From Granulicella sp. S156 (GTDB taxonomy: Bacteria; Acidobacteriota; Terriglobia; Terriglobales; Acidobacteriaceae): a stretch of DNA of 64,000 nt. Position 1 is the stretch's first letter. Every line of letters starts with the position of its first letter. A program made the translations under genes and the position numbers. The stretch spans positions 399,428-463,427 of the forward strand of contig NZ_LMUH01000009.1 in the NCBI RefSeq assembly GCF_009766105.1, read 5' to 3'. Under the pieces are notes generated by a model. That model worked only from the letters and a program-made list of their open reading frames with translations, was not told the DNA's origin and made no database searches. Positions 37,806 through 45,879 of this stretch are shown here, in pieces.

Positions 37806-38894
37806 ATGGTTGGCATGATCATAAGCAGCAGAGCACGCTGGGTCCTCCTGGCCCTGGCGTGCGTTACAGGCCCGCAGGCCGCAATCTCGCAGACGGCAAC
37901 CCCGCAACCCGCGGTCACACCCGCCACACCTCCCGCAGCCACCCAGCAGCCGACGGCGACCCCTGCAGCTCCGCCAGCGACGACGCAGCAGCCGGCGTCT
38001 CCTGCGCAGCAGACCGCCCCTACTACGCTGCAGCAACGTGATGATGCGCCGCGCGAGCAGACAGGCACGATCAAAATCAACGTCAACGAAGTCGATCTGA
38101 TCTTTACCGTAACGGGTAAGGACGGCCATTTCGTTGCTGGCCTGCAACAGCAGAACTTCGGTCTGCTCGACGACGGCAGACCTCCGGTGCGCGTACGCCG
38201 CTTCGTTCAGCAGACGAACCTTCCGCTGCGCGTGGGCATCATGCTCGATACCAGCAGCTCCATCCGGCAGCGCTTCGAGTTCGAACAGCAGGCGGCCACC
38301 GACTTTTTACTGCAGGTGCTGCATCCGGCCGATCGTGCGTTTGTGGAGGGTTTTGACGTCCAGCTCAACCTCGCGCAGGACTTTACCAACCGTGTCGATA
38401 TGCTGGACACCGGTATCCGCCGGTTGCGACCCGGCGGTGGCACAGCGCTCTTCGACTCGCTTTATAGGACGTGCAAGGACCAGATGCTGACGCTGCAGCA
38501 GGACACCGCTGTGCGCAAGGCGATCGTGCTGGTCTCGGACGGCGACGACGACTATAGCCGTGTTCTCGAGACTGAAGCCATCAAGATGTGTCAGCGCGCG
38601 GAGACGATCATTTACACCATCAGCACGAACGTCGGCCCCAGCAGGGACAAGGGTGACGACGTGCTGCAGCAGATCGCGGACGCCACGGGCGGTCAGACCT
38701 TCTACCCCAAGCGTATTGACGATGTGGCTGTTGGCTTCCACAATATCGAAGAAGAGCTGCGCAGCCAGTATCTGCTGGTCTATGAGCCGGCGGACTTCAA
38801 GCATGACGGCTCGTTCCGCACGATTTACCTGCATTCGATCGATACGCGTTACTCGGTCCGGGCAAAGAAAGGCTACTTCGCGCCGCACGAGTAA
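37806..38894 (+). CDS. Secreted VWA-domain protein 3 (TIGR03436-like)
   Basis: A 362-residue exported protein: signal peptide (about 1-29), a Pro/Ala/Thr/Gln-rich linker with repeated TPQPAVTPATPPAATQQP-like units (30-75), and the segment IKINVNEVDLIFTVTGKDGHFVAGLQQQNFGLLDDGRPP. Then comes a VWA domain with a full MIDAS (MLDTSSSIRQ) and LVSDGDDDY, and the closing SQYLLVYEPADFKHDGSFRTI. Similar in length and motifs to the protein at 3479. It follows the pseudouridine synthase by 4 bases and may share its transcript. Confidence 0.88.
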   Translation: MVGMIISSRARWVLLALACVTGPQAAISQTATPQPAVTPATPPAATQQPTATPAAPPATTQQPASPAQQTAPTTLQQRDDAPREQTGTIKINVNEVDLIFTVTGKDGHFVAGLQQQNFGLLDDGRPPVRVRRFVQQTNLPLRVGIMLDTSSSIRQRFEFEQQAATDFLLQVLHPADRAFVEGFDVQLNLAQDFTNRVDMLDTGIRRLRPGGGTALFDSLYRTCKDQMLTLQQDTAVRKAIVLVSDGDDDYSRVLETEAIKMCQRAETIIYTISTNVGPSRDKGDDVLQQIADATGGQTFYPKRIDDVAVGFHNIEEELRSQYLLVYEPADFKHDGSFRTIYLHSIDTRYSVRAKKGYFAPHE

Positions 38895-38939
38895 ACTTTT
38901 TACCTCGAATACGGGTCTATCAGAATAGCGAGGTCCGTG

Positions 38940-39515
38940 ATGAAGCTGAGTCTATCCCCTGTCCTTCTGACCGTTGCGCTCTGTGCAGCGGTCGGCTTTA
39001 CCCTTAACGCCCAGCAGCCGCAGGGGGTTATGGAGGCGCTGCGGGGCATTTCCTCGCAGCCGGCGAACCATACGGCGTTTACCTTCGACCACAACATGCT
39101 GCAGGCGGCCGAAGGCTACATGGACGACAGCGCTTCTGGAAAGCGTGCGTTCGCTGCGCTGAACAGCATTACCGTGGAGAACTATCACTACCACGAGCCG
39201 GTGTTTTACCTGCCTGAGAGTATGTCTGCGCTGGTAGCTGCGTACAACGCCGCAGGCTGGAAACACCTGGTCAACCAGAATGCTTCACCGCATGACTCAG
39301 CCTCACCGCATGCGCCGATCACCGATCTGTGGCTGCACTTCCACAGCGGCGAGATCGAAGATGTGACAGTGCTGGTGCGGGGTCAGCGCGAGATGAACCT
39401 GATCGAGGTCTCAGGTGTGTTGAGCCCTCTGGACCTTGTGCATCTGAGTGGGCACTTCGGCATTCCGAAGATCGACCCCGGTGCGGTGATGGTGCCCGCG
39501 CCTCCGGGTAAGTAG
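38940..39515 (+). CDS. Small secreted protein of unknown function
   Basis: A 191-residue protein with a signal peptide (MKLSLSPVLLTVALCAAVGF, then TLNAQ). The mature part has no cysteine and contains HTAFTFDHNMLQAAEGYMD, YHYHEPVFYLPESMSALVAAY and VTVLVRGQREMNLIEVSGVLSPLDLVHLSGHFGIPK. The last segment resembles short domains that end several acidobacterial periplasmic proteins. ATG 38940 has GAGGT 5 bases before it. It follows VWA protein 3 on the same strand after 45 bases. I do not recognise the family. Confidence 0.7.
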   Translation: MKLSLSPVLLTVALCAAVGFTLNAQQPQGVMEALRGISSQPANHTAFTFDHNMLQAAEGYMDDSASGKRAFAALNSITVENYHYHEPVFYLPESMSALVAAYNAAGWKHLVNQNASPHDSASPHAPITDLWLHFHSGEIEDVTVLVRGQREMNLIEVSGVLSPLDLVHLSGHFGIPKIDPGAVMVPAPPGK

Positions 39516-39530
39516 CTGCTGGGTAAGTAA

Positions 39531-40580
39531 CTACCAGCCGTAACGCTCAACCTCGCCGAGCAGTGCGAGCTTACGCTCGGGCTTGAGGAAGCTGGCTTCG
39601 ATAGAGTTGGCTGCGATCTCACGAAGCTGGTCCAGCGAAAGCTCGAACTCCGTGTGTGCAAGCAGATATTCGTCGAGCAGGGTTGCCCCAAAGAACGGCG
39701 GGTCGTCGGAGTTGAGCGTGACCATCAGGCCTTCTTCGAAGTAGCGCCGCGCCGGGTGCTCCAGGAGTGCCGGACAACAGCCGGTGCGGAGGTTGCTCGT
39801 GATGTTGAGCTCGAGCGGGATCTGCCGCTGGGCCAGCACTTCGATGAGATCCAGGTCCTGCTGCGCGGTGAGCGCGTGGCCGATGCGTTCGGCTCCGATA
39901 TTCAGCGCCGCCCAGATGCTCTGTGGCCCGGTCGACTCGCCCGCATGACAGGTCAGGTGCAGGCCTGCGGCTTTGGCCTCCGCATAGAGCTCTCGGAAGT
40001 CCTGCGCAGGGCCGCGAGCTTCGTCGCCGCCGATGCCTATGCCGACGACGCTGGGATACTGGTGCTGCAACTCCGCTGCCTTGCGGAAGACTCGCGCGCA
40101 CTCCTCGATCCCGAAGTGGCGTACTGCGTCGATGATCCACAGCAGCGAGATACCGAAGTCTTTTTCGCCACGCAGGCGGCCGCGCTCGATGGCGGCCATG
40201 ACCTCGTCCACGTCGAGCCGCGCAAAGTGATAGAGAATGCCGATGGAGATGTAGGCCTCGGCGTGGCGCACGCCCTGTGCGGCAAGATCGCGCAGCATGG
40301 CGTAGGTGATGGTCTCGTAGTCGGCAGCCGAGTGCAGCCTTTGGGTGACGGCCTTGAAGCTCATCAGGAAGCTGGGGAAGTCGCTGTAGCTGTAGACCTG
40401 CTTGGCGGCTTCGAGCGTCAGTGGGATGGCGTCGTTGGCTTGCGAAAGCTCGACGAGAGTTTCAGGGGTGATCGAGCCCTCGAGGTGCAGATGTAACTCG
40501 GCCTTGGGCAGGCCACGAAGCCAGGTGAGCGGATCGGGTTGGGTGGGCGAATCTTGCGCTGGGCCGGTACGACGTGCCAT
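39531..40580 (-). CDS. add: Adenosine deaminase family protein
   Basis: A 349-residue amidohydrolase-fold enzyme, expected to deaminate adenosine (or a close analogue such as aminodeoxyfutalosine) to the inosine form. The metal-binding HLHLEG is at about 29-34. GGDEARGPAQDFRELYAEA follows the substrate region, HAGESTGPQSIWAAL carries the next metal His and the catalytic Glu, RIGHALTAQQDLDLIEVLAQRQIPLELNITSN gives the next His, and NSDDPPFF provides the Asp ligands. All key residues are present. A 10-bp-arm palindrome lies in the 5' leader just before the start codon. Confidence 0.92.
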   Translation of the reverse strand: MARRTGPAQDSPTQPDPLTWLRGLPKAELHLHLEGSITPETLVELSQANDAIPLTLEAAKQVYSYSDFPSFLMSFKAVTQRLHSAADYETITYAMLRDLAAQGVRHAEAYISIGILYHFARLDVDEVMAAIERGRLRGEKDFGISLLWIIDAVRHFGIEECARVFRKAAELQHQYPSVVGIGIGGDEARGPAQDFRELYAEAKAAGLHLTCHAGESTGPQSIWAALNIGAERIGHALTAQQDLDLIEVLAQRQIPLELNITSNLRTGCCPALLEHPARRYFEEGLMVTLNSDDPPFFGATLLDEYLLAHTEFELSLDQLREIAANSIEASFLKPERKLALLGEVERYGW

Positions 40581-40588
40581 TCAAGTAG

Positions 40589-40614
40589 TGTAGTCAACTC
40601 CCCTGTTGACTACA
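40589..40614. promoter_or_regulatory. Perfect inverted repeat before adenosine deaminase
   Basis: TGTAGTCAAC-N6-GTTGACTACA, ending 9 bases from the start codon. It could be a repressor site or an RNA hairpin that hinders translation. Confidence 0.6.
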
Positions 40615-40678
40615 TAAAGGCTTGTTCCTGGACGGCGCGATCCTGACGATTCGATGCCAGGGATCGCGCGGCCATGAG

Positions 40679-41362
40679 CTAGCTCCATTTGCTGTCGCGG
40701 CGACCGCCGCCATTGCCGAAGATCTGTAGCAGGAAGATGAAGATATTGAGGGCGTCGAGATAGATGCTGAGAGCGAGCATTACCGGCGAAGTGCCGGCGG
40801 GGCTGTCGCGGAGCCGCATGAAGTCGACCAGTAGAAGGACACTGAAGATCGCCAGGCCCATCCAGGCGTAGACGCCGGGGCTGATGAAGTGAAAGAACAT
40901 CGAGAGGAAGCCAATAATGACCAGCCCAATCAATGCGGCAAAGGCGTAAGAGGCCAGCTTGCGGTAGTCGAAGCGCGCGATCTGCGCGATCATGGCCATT
41001 ACCGCCATGCCCATGGCTGTCGTCACGGCGGCCTCAAAGACGATGGTCTGGCCACCGGCCATATGCAGATAGACCTTGAGCAGCGGGCCGATCTCCACGC
41101 CCATCAGCACGGTGAAAGCGTAGAAGAGCACCAGGCCGAGGCCTGTGGAGCGGCGTGTGGCGGCCCGGATTCCGAAGATCAGCGCGAAGTTGAGCAGCAC
41201 TACAAACAGAAAGCTGATTCCCGGCAGATCCGGTGCGATGTAGGCGCCGAAGGCGGTAAAGAGGAATCCGGCAGTGGTAACCCAAAGCACCTTGCTGAGC
41301 AGGCTCGCGGTGGAGCGGCTGTCGAGGATGCGAATGCCCTGTGATGCGTCGATGGTTCTCAT
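40679..41362 (-). CDS. Bax inhibitor-1/YccA family membrane protein
   Basis: A 227-residue protein with seven predicted membrane helices, starting about residue 25 (VLWVTTAGFLFTAFGAYI), and the family segments YAFTVLMGVEIGPLL and SIYLDALNIFIFLLQIFG, which ends the last helix. BI-1/YccA proteins act as pH-dependent cation (calcium) leak channels or partners of membrane proteases such as FtsH. No operon partner is evident; the adenosine deaminase gene follows after about 100 bases on the same strand. Confidence 0.93.
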   Translation of the reverse strand: MRTIDASQGIRILDSRSTASLLSKVLWVTTAGFLFTAFGAYIAPDLPGISFLFVVLLNFALIFGIRAATRRSTGLGLVLFYAFTVLMGVEIGPLLKVYLHMAGGQTIVFEAAVTTAMGMAVMAMIAQIARFDYRKLASYAFAALIGLVIIGFLSMFFHFISPGVYAWMGLAIFSVLLLVDFMRLRDSPAGTSPVMLALSIYLDALNIFIFLLQIFGNGGGRRDSKWS

Positions 41363-41427
41363 GATGACAATCTTAAACCTCTGCAGGATTAGACGCTATG
41401 GGAGCTCCGGGGTCGCAAGGGGCGCGG

Positions 41428-42150
41428 TTAGGCGATGCGTTCGCCAGTGTCCGACTGCACGCTGACGGAGGAACCCTCAGATAGCAGAACACTTGCCGGT
41501 TCCTGCCGGTTGAGCACTGCGAAGGCCTCGCTGTAGAGGGCAGCGAAGTCGACGTCGATGGCGTGGCGGAGGATGGGGTAGGTCTCCCAGCGGGGATGCT
41601 GGACCTCGTAGGCGGAGGTGCTGTCGTCGCGACGTTTGGTATAGCCCCAGTAGTGCTCGGTAATGAACTCTTCTTCGCTGCCGGCGGCAATGGGCTGCGG
41701 GTTGGGTGAGGCTTCGACTCCCAGGCTGTGCCACCTACCACTGTGCTTCCACGAGTACTGCACGTCGAGCGATTGAGGGGTACTGGCGATGCTGGAGTGC
41801 GTCGGCAGGGTTGCGTAGCGCTCCTGGTAGAAGGTGTTGGCGACGAAGGTAATCGCGGCACGGGGAACGAACTCGCGGATAAAGACGACCCCGCGCCGGG
41901 GTGGGCCGTCGGATGGGGTGCGTTTGACATAAAAGCGCAGGTTCACTTCTTCAAACCGGGTGTGGAAGGGAATCGGCAGGCCTTTGAGGCGGACGCGGTC
42001 GAAAAGGAAGCCGACGAGCGAGACGTAGCAGCGGCCGTGGAAGAGATCGAGCTCAAGGCCTCGTGGGAGCCATGGCGTTATCGTTAACGGCTCGACCTCG
42101 TACTGCGCCATGATGAGCTTGCGCCACTCGGCGGTGAGGAAGGTGGACAT
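41428..42150 (-). CDS. YqjF-type DUF2071 protein
   Basis: A 240-residue cytoplasmic protein of the DUF2071 family: FLTAEWRKLIMAQYEVEPLTITPWLPRGLELDLFHGRCYVSLVGF near the start is characteristic (L-x-P-x-LP-x-G-x-x-x-D). FEEVNLRFYVKRTPSDGPPRRGVVFIREF follows, then a beta-rich C-terminal half. The family is related to acetoacetate-decarboxylase-like folds, but the reaction is unknown. It is separated from the upstream EfpL-like gene by repeat element C. Confidence 0.85.
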   Translation of the reverse strand: MSTFLTAEWRKLIMAQYEVEPLTITPWLPRGLELDLFHGRCYVSLVGFLFDRVRLKGLPIPFHTRFEEVNLRFYVKRTPSDGPPRRGVVFIREFVPRAAITFVANTFYQERYATLPTHSSIASTPQSLDVQYSWKHSGRWHSLGVEASPNPQPIAAGSEEEFITEHYWGYTKRRDDSTSAYEVQHPRWETYPILRHAIDVDFAALYSEAFAVLNRQEPASVLLSEGSSVSVQSDTGERIA

Positions 42151-42191
42151 GGGTTGTTGGTGAAGGTCTGCAGCGAAAGGGGGCGAGTTTT

Positions 42192-42303
42192 GAGCAGAAT
42201 CCCTATTGCTATCCCTTGGAAAGAGCTTAGGAGTGGCACTTTTCTTGGGGAAAAGTGCCGTTCAAATAATCGCCCCCCGCGCACAGCTATAGGGATTCTG
42301 CTC
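42192..42303. repeat. Structured repeat element, copy C
   Basis: 19-base terminal inverted repeats with one mismatch (GAGCAGAATCCCTATTGCT) and a perfect central hairpin GGCACTTTTC-N5-GAAAAGTGCC. The right end touches the stop codon of the minus-strand EfpL-like gene. Confidence 0.85.
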
Positions 42304-42875
42304 TAAGCTCGCCCTGCAAATTCGCGGTTTTCGGTGGATACCTTGACCTTTTCGCCTTCCTTGATGAAGAGAGGAACCTTGATCTCGAGGCCGGTCTGGA
42401 GGCGGGCGATCTTGGTGGCGCCGCTGGAGGTGTCGCCGCGGACGGCCGGCTCGGTGTAGGTGATGTCGAGCTCGACGAAGATGGGAAGCTGCAGGCCGAT
42501 GGGGCTGCCGTTGTACTTGTGGAGCTGGAGGAGGAGGCCGTCGAGGAGGAAGTCGGCGGCGTTGCCGACGGTGTCGTCGGAGAGAGTGTGGGTCTCGAAG
42601 CTCTCCTGATCGAGGAAGTGGAAGCCGTCGCCATCGTGGTAGAGGAAGGATGCCGGGACGAGTTCCAGGTCGGGCTCTTTGAACTTGTCCTGGGCCTTAA
42701 AGGTCTTATCAAAGACGGCGCTGGTGAGGAGGTTGCGCATCTTGAGGCGCACTAGCGTCTGGCCGCCACGAGCGGTGGGGGTGGAGATGTCGGAGTCGAG
42801 ACAGACGTAGGGTTCGTTCTCGAACTCGAAGAGATGCTTGCGTTTGACGTGGATTGCTTCGATCAGTGCGGCCAT
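42303..42875 (-). CDS. Elongation factor P paralogue (EfpL/YeiP type)
   Basis: A 190-residue three-domain EF-P-like factor that enters the ribosomal E site and relieves stalling at proline-rich stretches. The domain I tip reads STPTARGGQ with Arg36 at the apex. This resembles the SPTARG tip of EfpL/YeiP rather than the PGKG Lys loop or the SGRN Arg loop of EF-Ps that need lysylation or rhamnosylation. The C-terminal ends LSTENREFAGRA-like (VSTENREFAGRA), also as in EfpL. Whether this is the only EF-P in the genome cannot be seen here. A possible -10 (TATACT) lies about 21 bases before the start codon. Confidence 0.85.
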   Translation of the reverse strand: MAALIEAIHVKRKHLFEFENEPYVCLDSDISTPTARGGQTLVRLKMRNLLTSAVFDKTFKAQDKFKEPDLELVPASFLYHDGDGFHFLDQESFETHTLSDDTVGNAADFLLDGLLLQLHKYNGSPIGLQLPIFVELDITYTEPAVRGDTSSGATKIARLQTGLEIKVPLFIKEGEKVKVSTENREFAGRA

Positions 42876-43006
42876 GAATCCTCTTTCCCGTTAAGTATAA
42901 GGCGCATCGTTTTGTGTGGTTTTGGCGTAGGGGCGCAGAAAGGCTGGACTCCGATAAATCATGGGGTACGAGCTTCCCGAGCCAGCTGCGCAGGATATGT
43001 TTCTTC

Positions 43007-43921
43007 CTACGGCTGTACGTACTGTCTGGGAGAACAACCCATCACTCGGCGGAACGCTTTACCGAAGGCGCTCTCAGATCCATAGCCCAACGACTTCGCG
43101 ATACTACACAGCCCCTCAGCAGAGTTTTCGAGCTGATCTGCAGCCAGCAACATGCGCCAGCGGGTAAGGTACTCGAGAGGCCCAGTACCGACGACGTCAC
43201 GAAAACGCCGTGCGAAGCCGGCGCGTGACATGCCGACGCTCTCCGCCAGCGAAAGCACTGTCCAAGGATGTCCGGGCTTCTCGTGCATGTTGGCGATCAC
43301 CACACTGAGGTGCTTGTCGGCCAATGCAGCAAGCCATCCGTGATTAGCTTCAGTTGGATCTGCCAGATGCAAACGTAGTGCTTGGATCAACATCATGGAC
43401 GCGAGATGCTGTGTCACCAGTGAACCGCCCGGTTGCGCTTGAGAGAGCTCTTCGGTCATCCGCTCGATTGACCATCGCATGACGGCTTTCCCCGTCTCGC
43501 TGCGGATATGTACTACCAGCGGCAATGCACTCAAGAGTAGCTGCGTGTGACCACCCTTGAGCGCGAAATGGCCACCTGCAATATAGCCCGGCGCATCCGT
43601 CGCGCCCAGTGCTTCGCCTCCGTTGCGTCTCCGGGCTGCGACCTCGGAGCGATCCATCGGCTTTAGCGAAAGTTCTGCTGCGAATCGAAAGGGGCGTCCA
43701 TGAGGAAGCACCACGCAGTCTCCGGTGTTCAGCCTGACAGGCTCAGAAACACCCTCGACGATCAGCCAGCAGGCGCCTGCAAGCATTGCATAGCACTTGA
43801 TTCCGAGGTGTGTCGGGTATTGGATCGCTACGTCGGCCGGAATTGCGTAACCGCCGGCGATATAGGGCTGCGGTTTCAGGAGGGCGAGAACCTCGGAGAG
43901 CGGGTCCATACGGCGGTCCAT
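43007..43921 (-). CDS. AraC-family regulator with cupin-type sensor domain
   Basis: A 304-residue regulator: an N-terminal AraC-type cupin domain (LSEVLALLKPQPYIAGGY, TGDCVVLPHGRPFRFA) and a C-terminal pair of helix-turn-helix motifs (WTVLSLAESVGMSRAGFARRFRDVVGTGPLEYLTRWRM; SIAKSLGYGSESAFGKAFRRVMGCSPRQYV). The frame is open to 44041, but a TATACT promoter-like box lies within that extension, so the Met at 43921 is preferred. It is divergent from an SDR gene, its likely target. Confidence 0.88.
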   Translation of the reverse strand: MDRRMDPLSEVLALLKPQPYIAGGYAIPADVAIQYPTHLGIKCYAMLAGACWLIVEGVSEPVRLNTGDCVVLPHGRPFRFAAELSLKPMDRSEVAARRRNGGEALGATDAPGYIAGGHFALKGGHTQLLLSALPLVVHIRSETGKAVMRWSIERMTEELSQAQPGGSLVTQHLASMMLIQALRLHLADPTEANHGWLAALADKHLSVVIANMHEKPGHPWTVLSLAESVGMSRAGFARRFRDVVGTGPLEYLTRWRMLLAADQLENSAEGLCSIAKSLGYGSESAFGKAFRRVMGCSPRQYVQP

Positions 43922-44108
43922 CGCCAAGGCAGGAGAATCCGGTGCAGGTTGTAGTTTTTCCGAGTTCAACTCACGCGGCGATGAGACGATTGAACCAATC
44001 ATTTGGACTAAAAGTATAAATCGTCTAATTCTCGCGGCCATCTACTGGTCTAGGCATCGAGAATGCTGCACTCTCGCGAGGCAGTTTCTACGTCCAGGAG
44101 GCGTCATC

Positions 44109-45023
44109 ATGCGAGTGTTTGTGACAGGTGCAGCCGGCTTCATGGGTTCCTTTCTTGTTCCACAACTGATCCAAGCTGGTCATCATGTTGTTGGGCTGTG
44201 CCGCTCAGATGCAGGCGCTGAAGCGCTCGTTCGCGCTGGCGCAGAGGTGGTCCGGGGTGATGTCAACGACTTGTACCATCTGCGCACTGCCGCGCAGTCG
44301 AGCGACGGTATCATCCATACGGCTTTCCATCACGACTTCGCCAACATAAAGCAGAGTAGTGAGAACGACCGCAAAGTAATTGAGACGCTTGGGGCGGTTG
44401 TGAAGGGGTCGGACCGTCCACTCGTCGTGACTTCGGGCACGGGCCTGGTTCGCTCGAAGAGCGGTGGCATCGCACTCGAGACCGATCCCCATCTCACATC
44501 GGACGAGTTTCCGCGCGGAGCTACTGAGGAGGCATCGGATGCTCTTATCGACAGCGGAGCGCATGTCGTTGTCGTTCGCCTTCCGCAGGTACACGACGAT
44601 CAAAAGCAAGGAAGAATCTCGCTGCACGTAGACTTGGCGCTAAAGAAAGGTTGGGTCGCGTACGTCGCCGACGGAGCAAATCGGGTGCCTGCTGTTCATG
44701 TTTCCGATGCCGCGCAACTCTTCCGTCTTGCGCTTGAACGGGGTGAGGCAGGGGCGCATTACCATGCCGTCGCCGAGGAAGGCATCGCGATGCGCGAGGT
44801 AGCTGAGGCCATCGGTGACGGCTTGCGGCTCCCGGTAAAATCGATCCCGCCGGACGCGGCACTCGAATACTTCGGAGCGATAGCGCAACTCGCGACTATC
44901 GATCTCGCTGCATCGGGGGCATTCACGCGTCAAAAGCTTGCCTGGATCCCCAGCGGCCCGGGCTTGCTCACTGATTTACGCAACATGCGGCATCGCGAGA
45001 ACTCAAGATCAGATCGGACCTAG
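44109..45023 (+). CDS. NAD(P)-dependent epimerase/extended SDR
   Basis: A 304-residue extended short-chain dehydrogenase with the Rossmann motif VTGAAGFMGSFL (about 5-16) and GDVNDLYHLRTAA (adenine-ribose side). The usual YxxxK is not obvious; the region reads SGTGLVRSKSGG, so it may belong to an atypical NAD(P)-binding group. An AGGAGG site precedes the ATG by about 9 bases. It is divergent from the AraC gene. The substrate is unknown. Confidence 0.85.
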   Translation: MRVFVTGAAGFMGSFLVPQLIQAGHHVVGLCRSDAGAEALVRAGAEVVRGDVNDLYHLRTAAQSSDGIIHTAFHHDFANIKQSSENDRKVIETLGAVVKGSDRPLVVTSGTGLVRSKSGGIALETDPHLTSDEFPRGATEEASDALIDSGAHVVVVRLPQVHDDQKQGRISLHVDLALKKGWVAYVADGANRVPAVHVSDAAQLFRLALERGEAGAHYHAVAEEGIAMREVAEAIGDGLRLPVKSIPPDAALEYFGAIAQLATIDLAASGAFTRQKLAWIPSGPGLLTDLRNMRHRENSRSDRT

Positions 45024-45156
45024 AGAGGACTACCTTTAAATTGACCTCAGCTTAGTAACGCGAAGTCGTCTTCTCGTCAGTAGCCAGCGTGGAGAGGGAA
45101 CAGACTGCTCCCAAGGGTGTGCGGGAAGGTAGCTGGAGCCGCAGCAAGCAACAGCA

Positions 45157-45759
45157 TCAGCAACCCAGATGCCGAAGGGCCATCTCCGCGGTTCGCTTGA
45201 GTTCCGCCTTTGTCGAACCATTCGCTGACTGGATGGATAGACCTGCGAGGATCGAGGAGAGATACCGGGTATAGTCGTCCACGTTGACATCCTTAGACAA
45301 CTCTCCGCTCTTTCGCGCTTGTAGAAAGCGTTCCTTCATGGCGACTTCGTTCTGTCGCCGTATTTCCGTCATGAGATCTCTCGCCGGGGCAGCCTCTACA
45401 CTGCCGCCCATCGCGCCCGCCAGCGTCATACAAGTCGGCGGATGGCCGGGCGTGGTGAGGAACGCAACCGTATTGTCGAAGAGCGCACGAACAACCTTTT
45501 CGAGAGTCGGTTCCTCCAGCGCCACCGTTGCGTATTGTGCCCGGGTTCCCATATAGCGCTTTACCGCGAGTTGGAACAAGGCGTGCTTGTCTCCGAAGGC
45601 CGCATAGATGCTTGAGGGATTCAGGCCCATCGCCTGCGTAAGGGAGGTCATGCAAGTACCTTCAAAGCCCCTCTCCCAGAAGAGCAACATCGCAGCCTCA
45701 AGCGCTGCGTCTTTATCGAAGCTGATCGGTCGTCCCGTCTTTCCGTTTCCGGTTTTCAT
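45157..45759 (-). CDS. TetR-family repressor
   Basis: A 200-residue regulator with the TetR DNA-binding region FDKDAALEAAMLLFWERGFEGTCMTSLTQAMGLNPSSIYAAFGDKHALFQLAVKRYM at residues 13-67, followed by an all-helical ligand domain with CMTLAGAMGG. ATG 45759 is chosen; the frame extends far upstream over the divergent NmrA gene, which is clearly not coding on this strand. It shares a 120-bp promoter region with the NmrA gene and probably represses it. Confidence 0.9.
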   Translation of the reverse strand: MKTGNGKTGRPISFDKDAALEAAMLLFWERGFEGTCMTSLTQAMGLNPSSIYAAFGDKHALFQLAVKRYMGTRAQYATVALEEPTLEKVVRALFDNTVAFLTTPGHPPTCMTLAGAMGGSVEAAPARDLMTEIRRQNEVAMKERFLQARKSGELSKDVNVDDYTRYLSSILAGLSIQSANGSTKAELKRTAEMALRHLGC

Positions 45760-45828
45760 AACCTTGCTCGCCACTCTTGATATTAGAGTGCAAAATCGTG
45801 AATCCGGTGCACGGTTCACTACATCTGT

Positions 45829-45838
45829 AACGTACGTT
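45829..45838. promoter_or_regulatory. Palindrome AACGTACGTT, candidate TetR operator
   Basis: A perfect 10-bp palindrome, extended by TCCGTATGT on one side, in the middle of the TetR-NmrA divergent region. Confidence 0.45.
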
Positions 45839-45879
45839 CCGTATGTGTGCGGACTACAGAAAGTCAAAGGAGATAAAAA

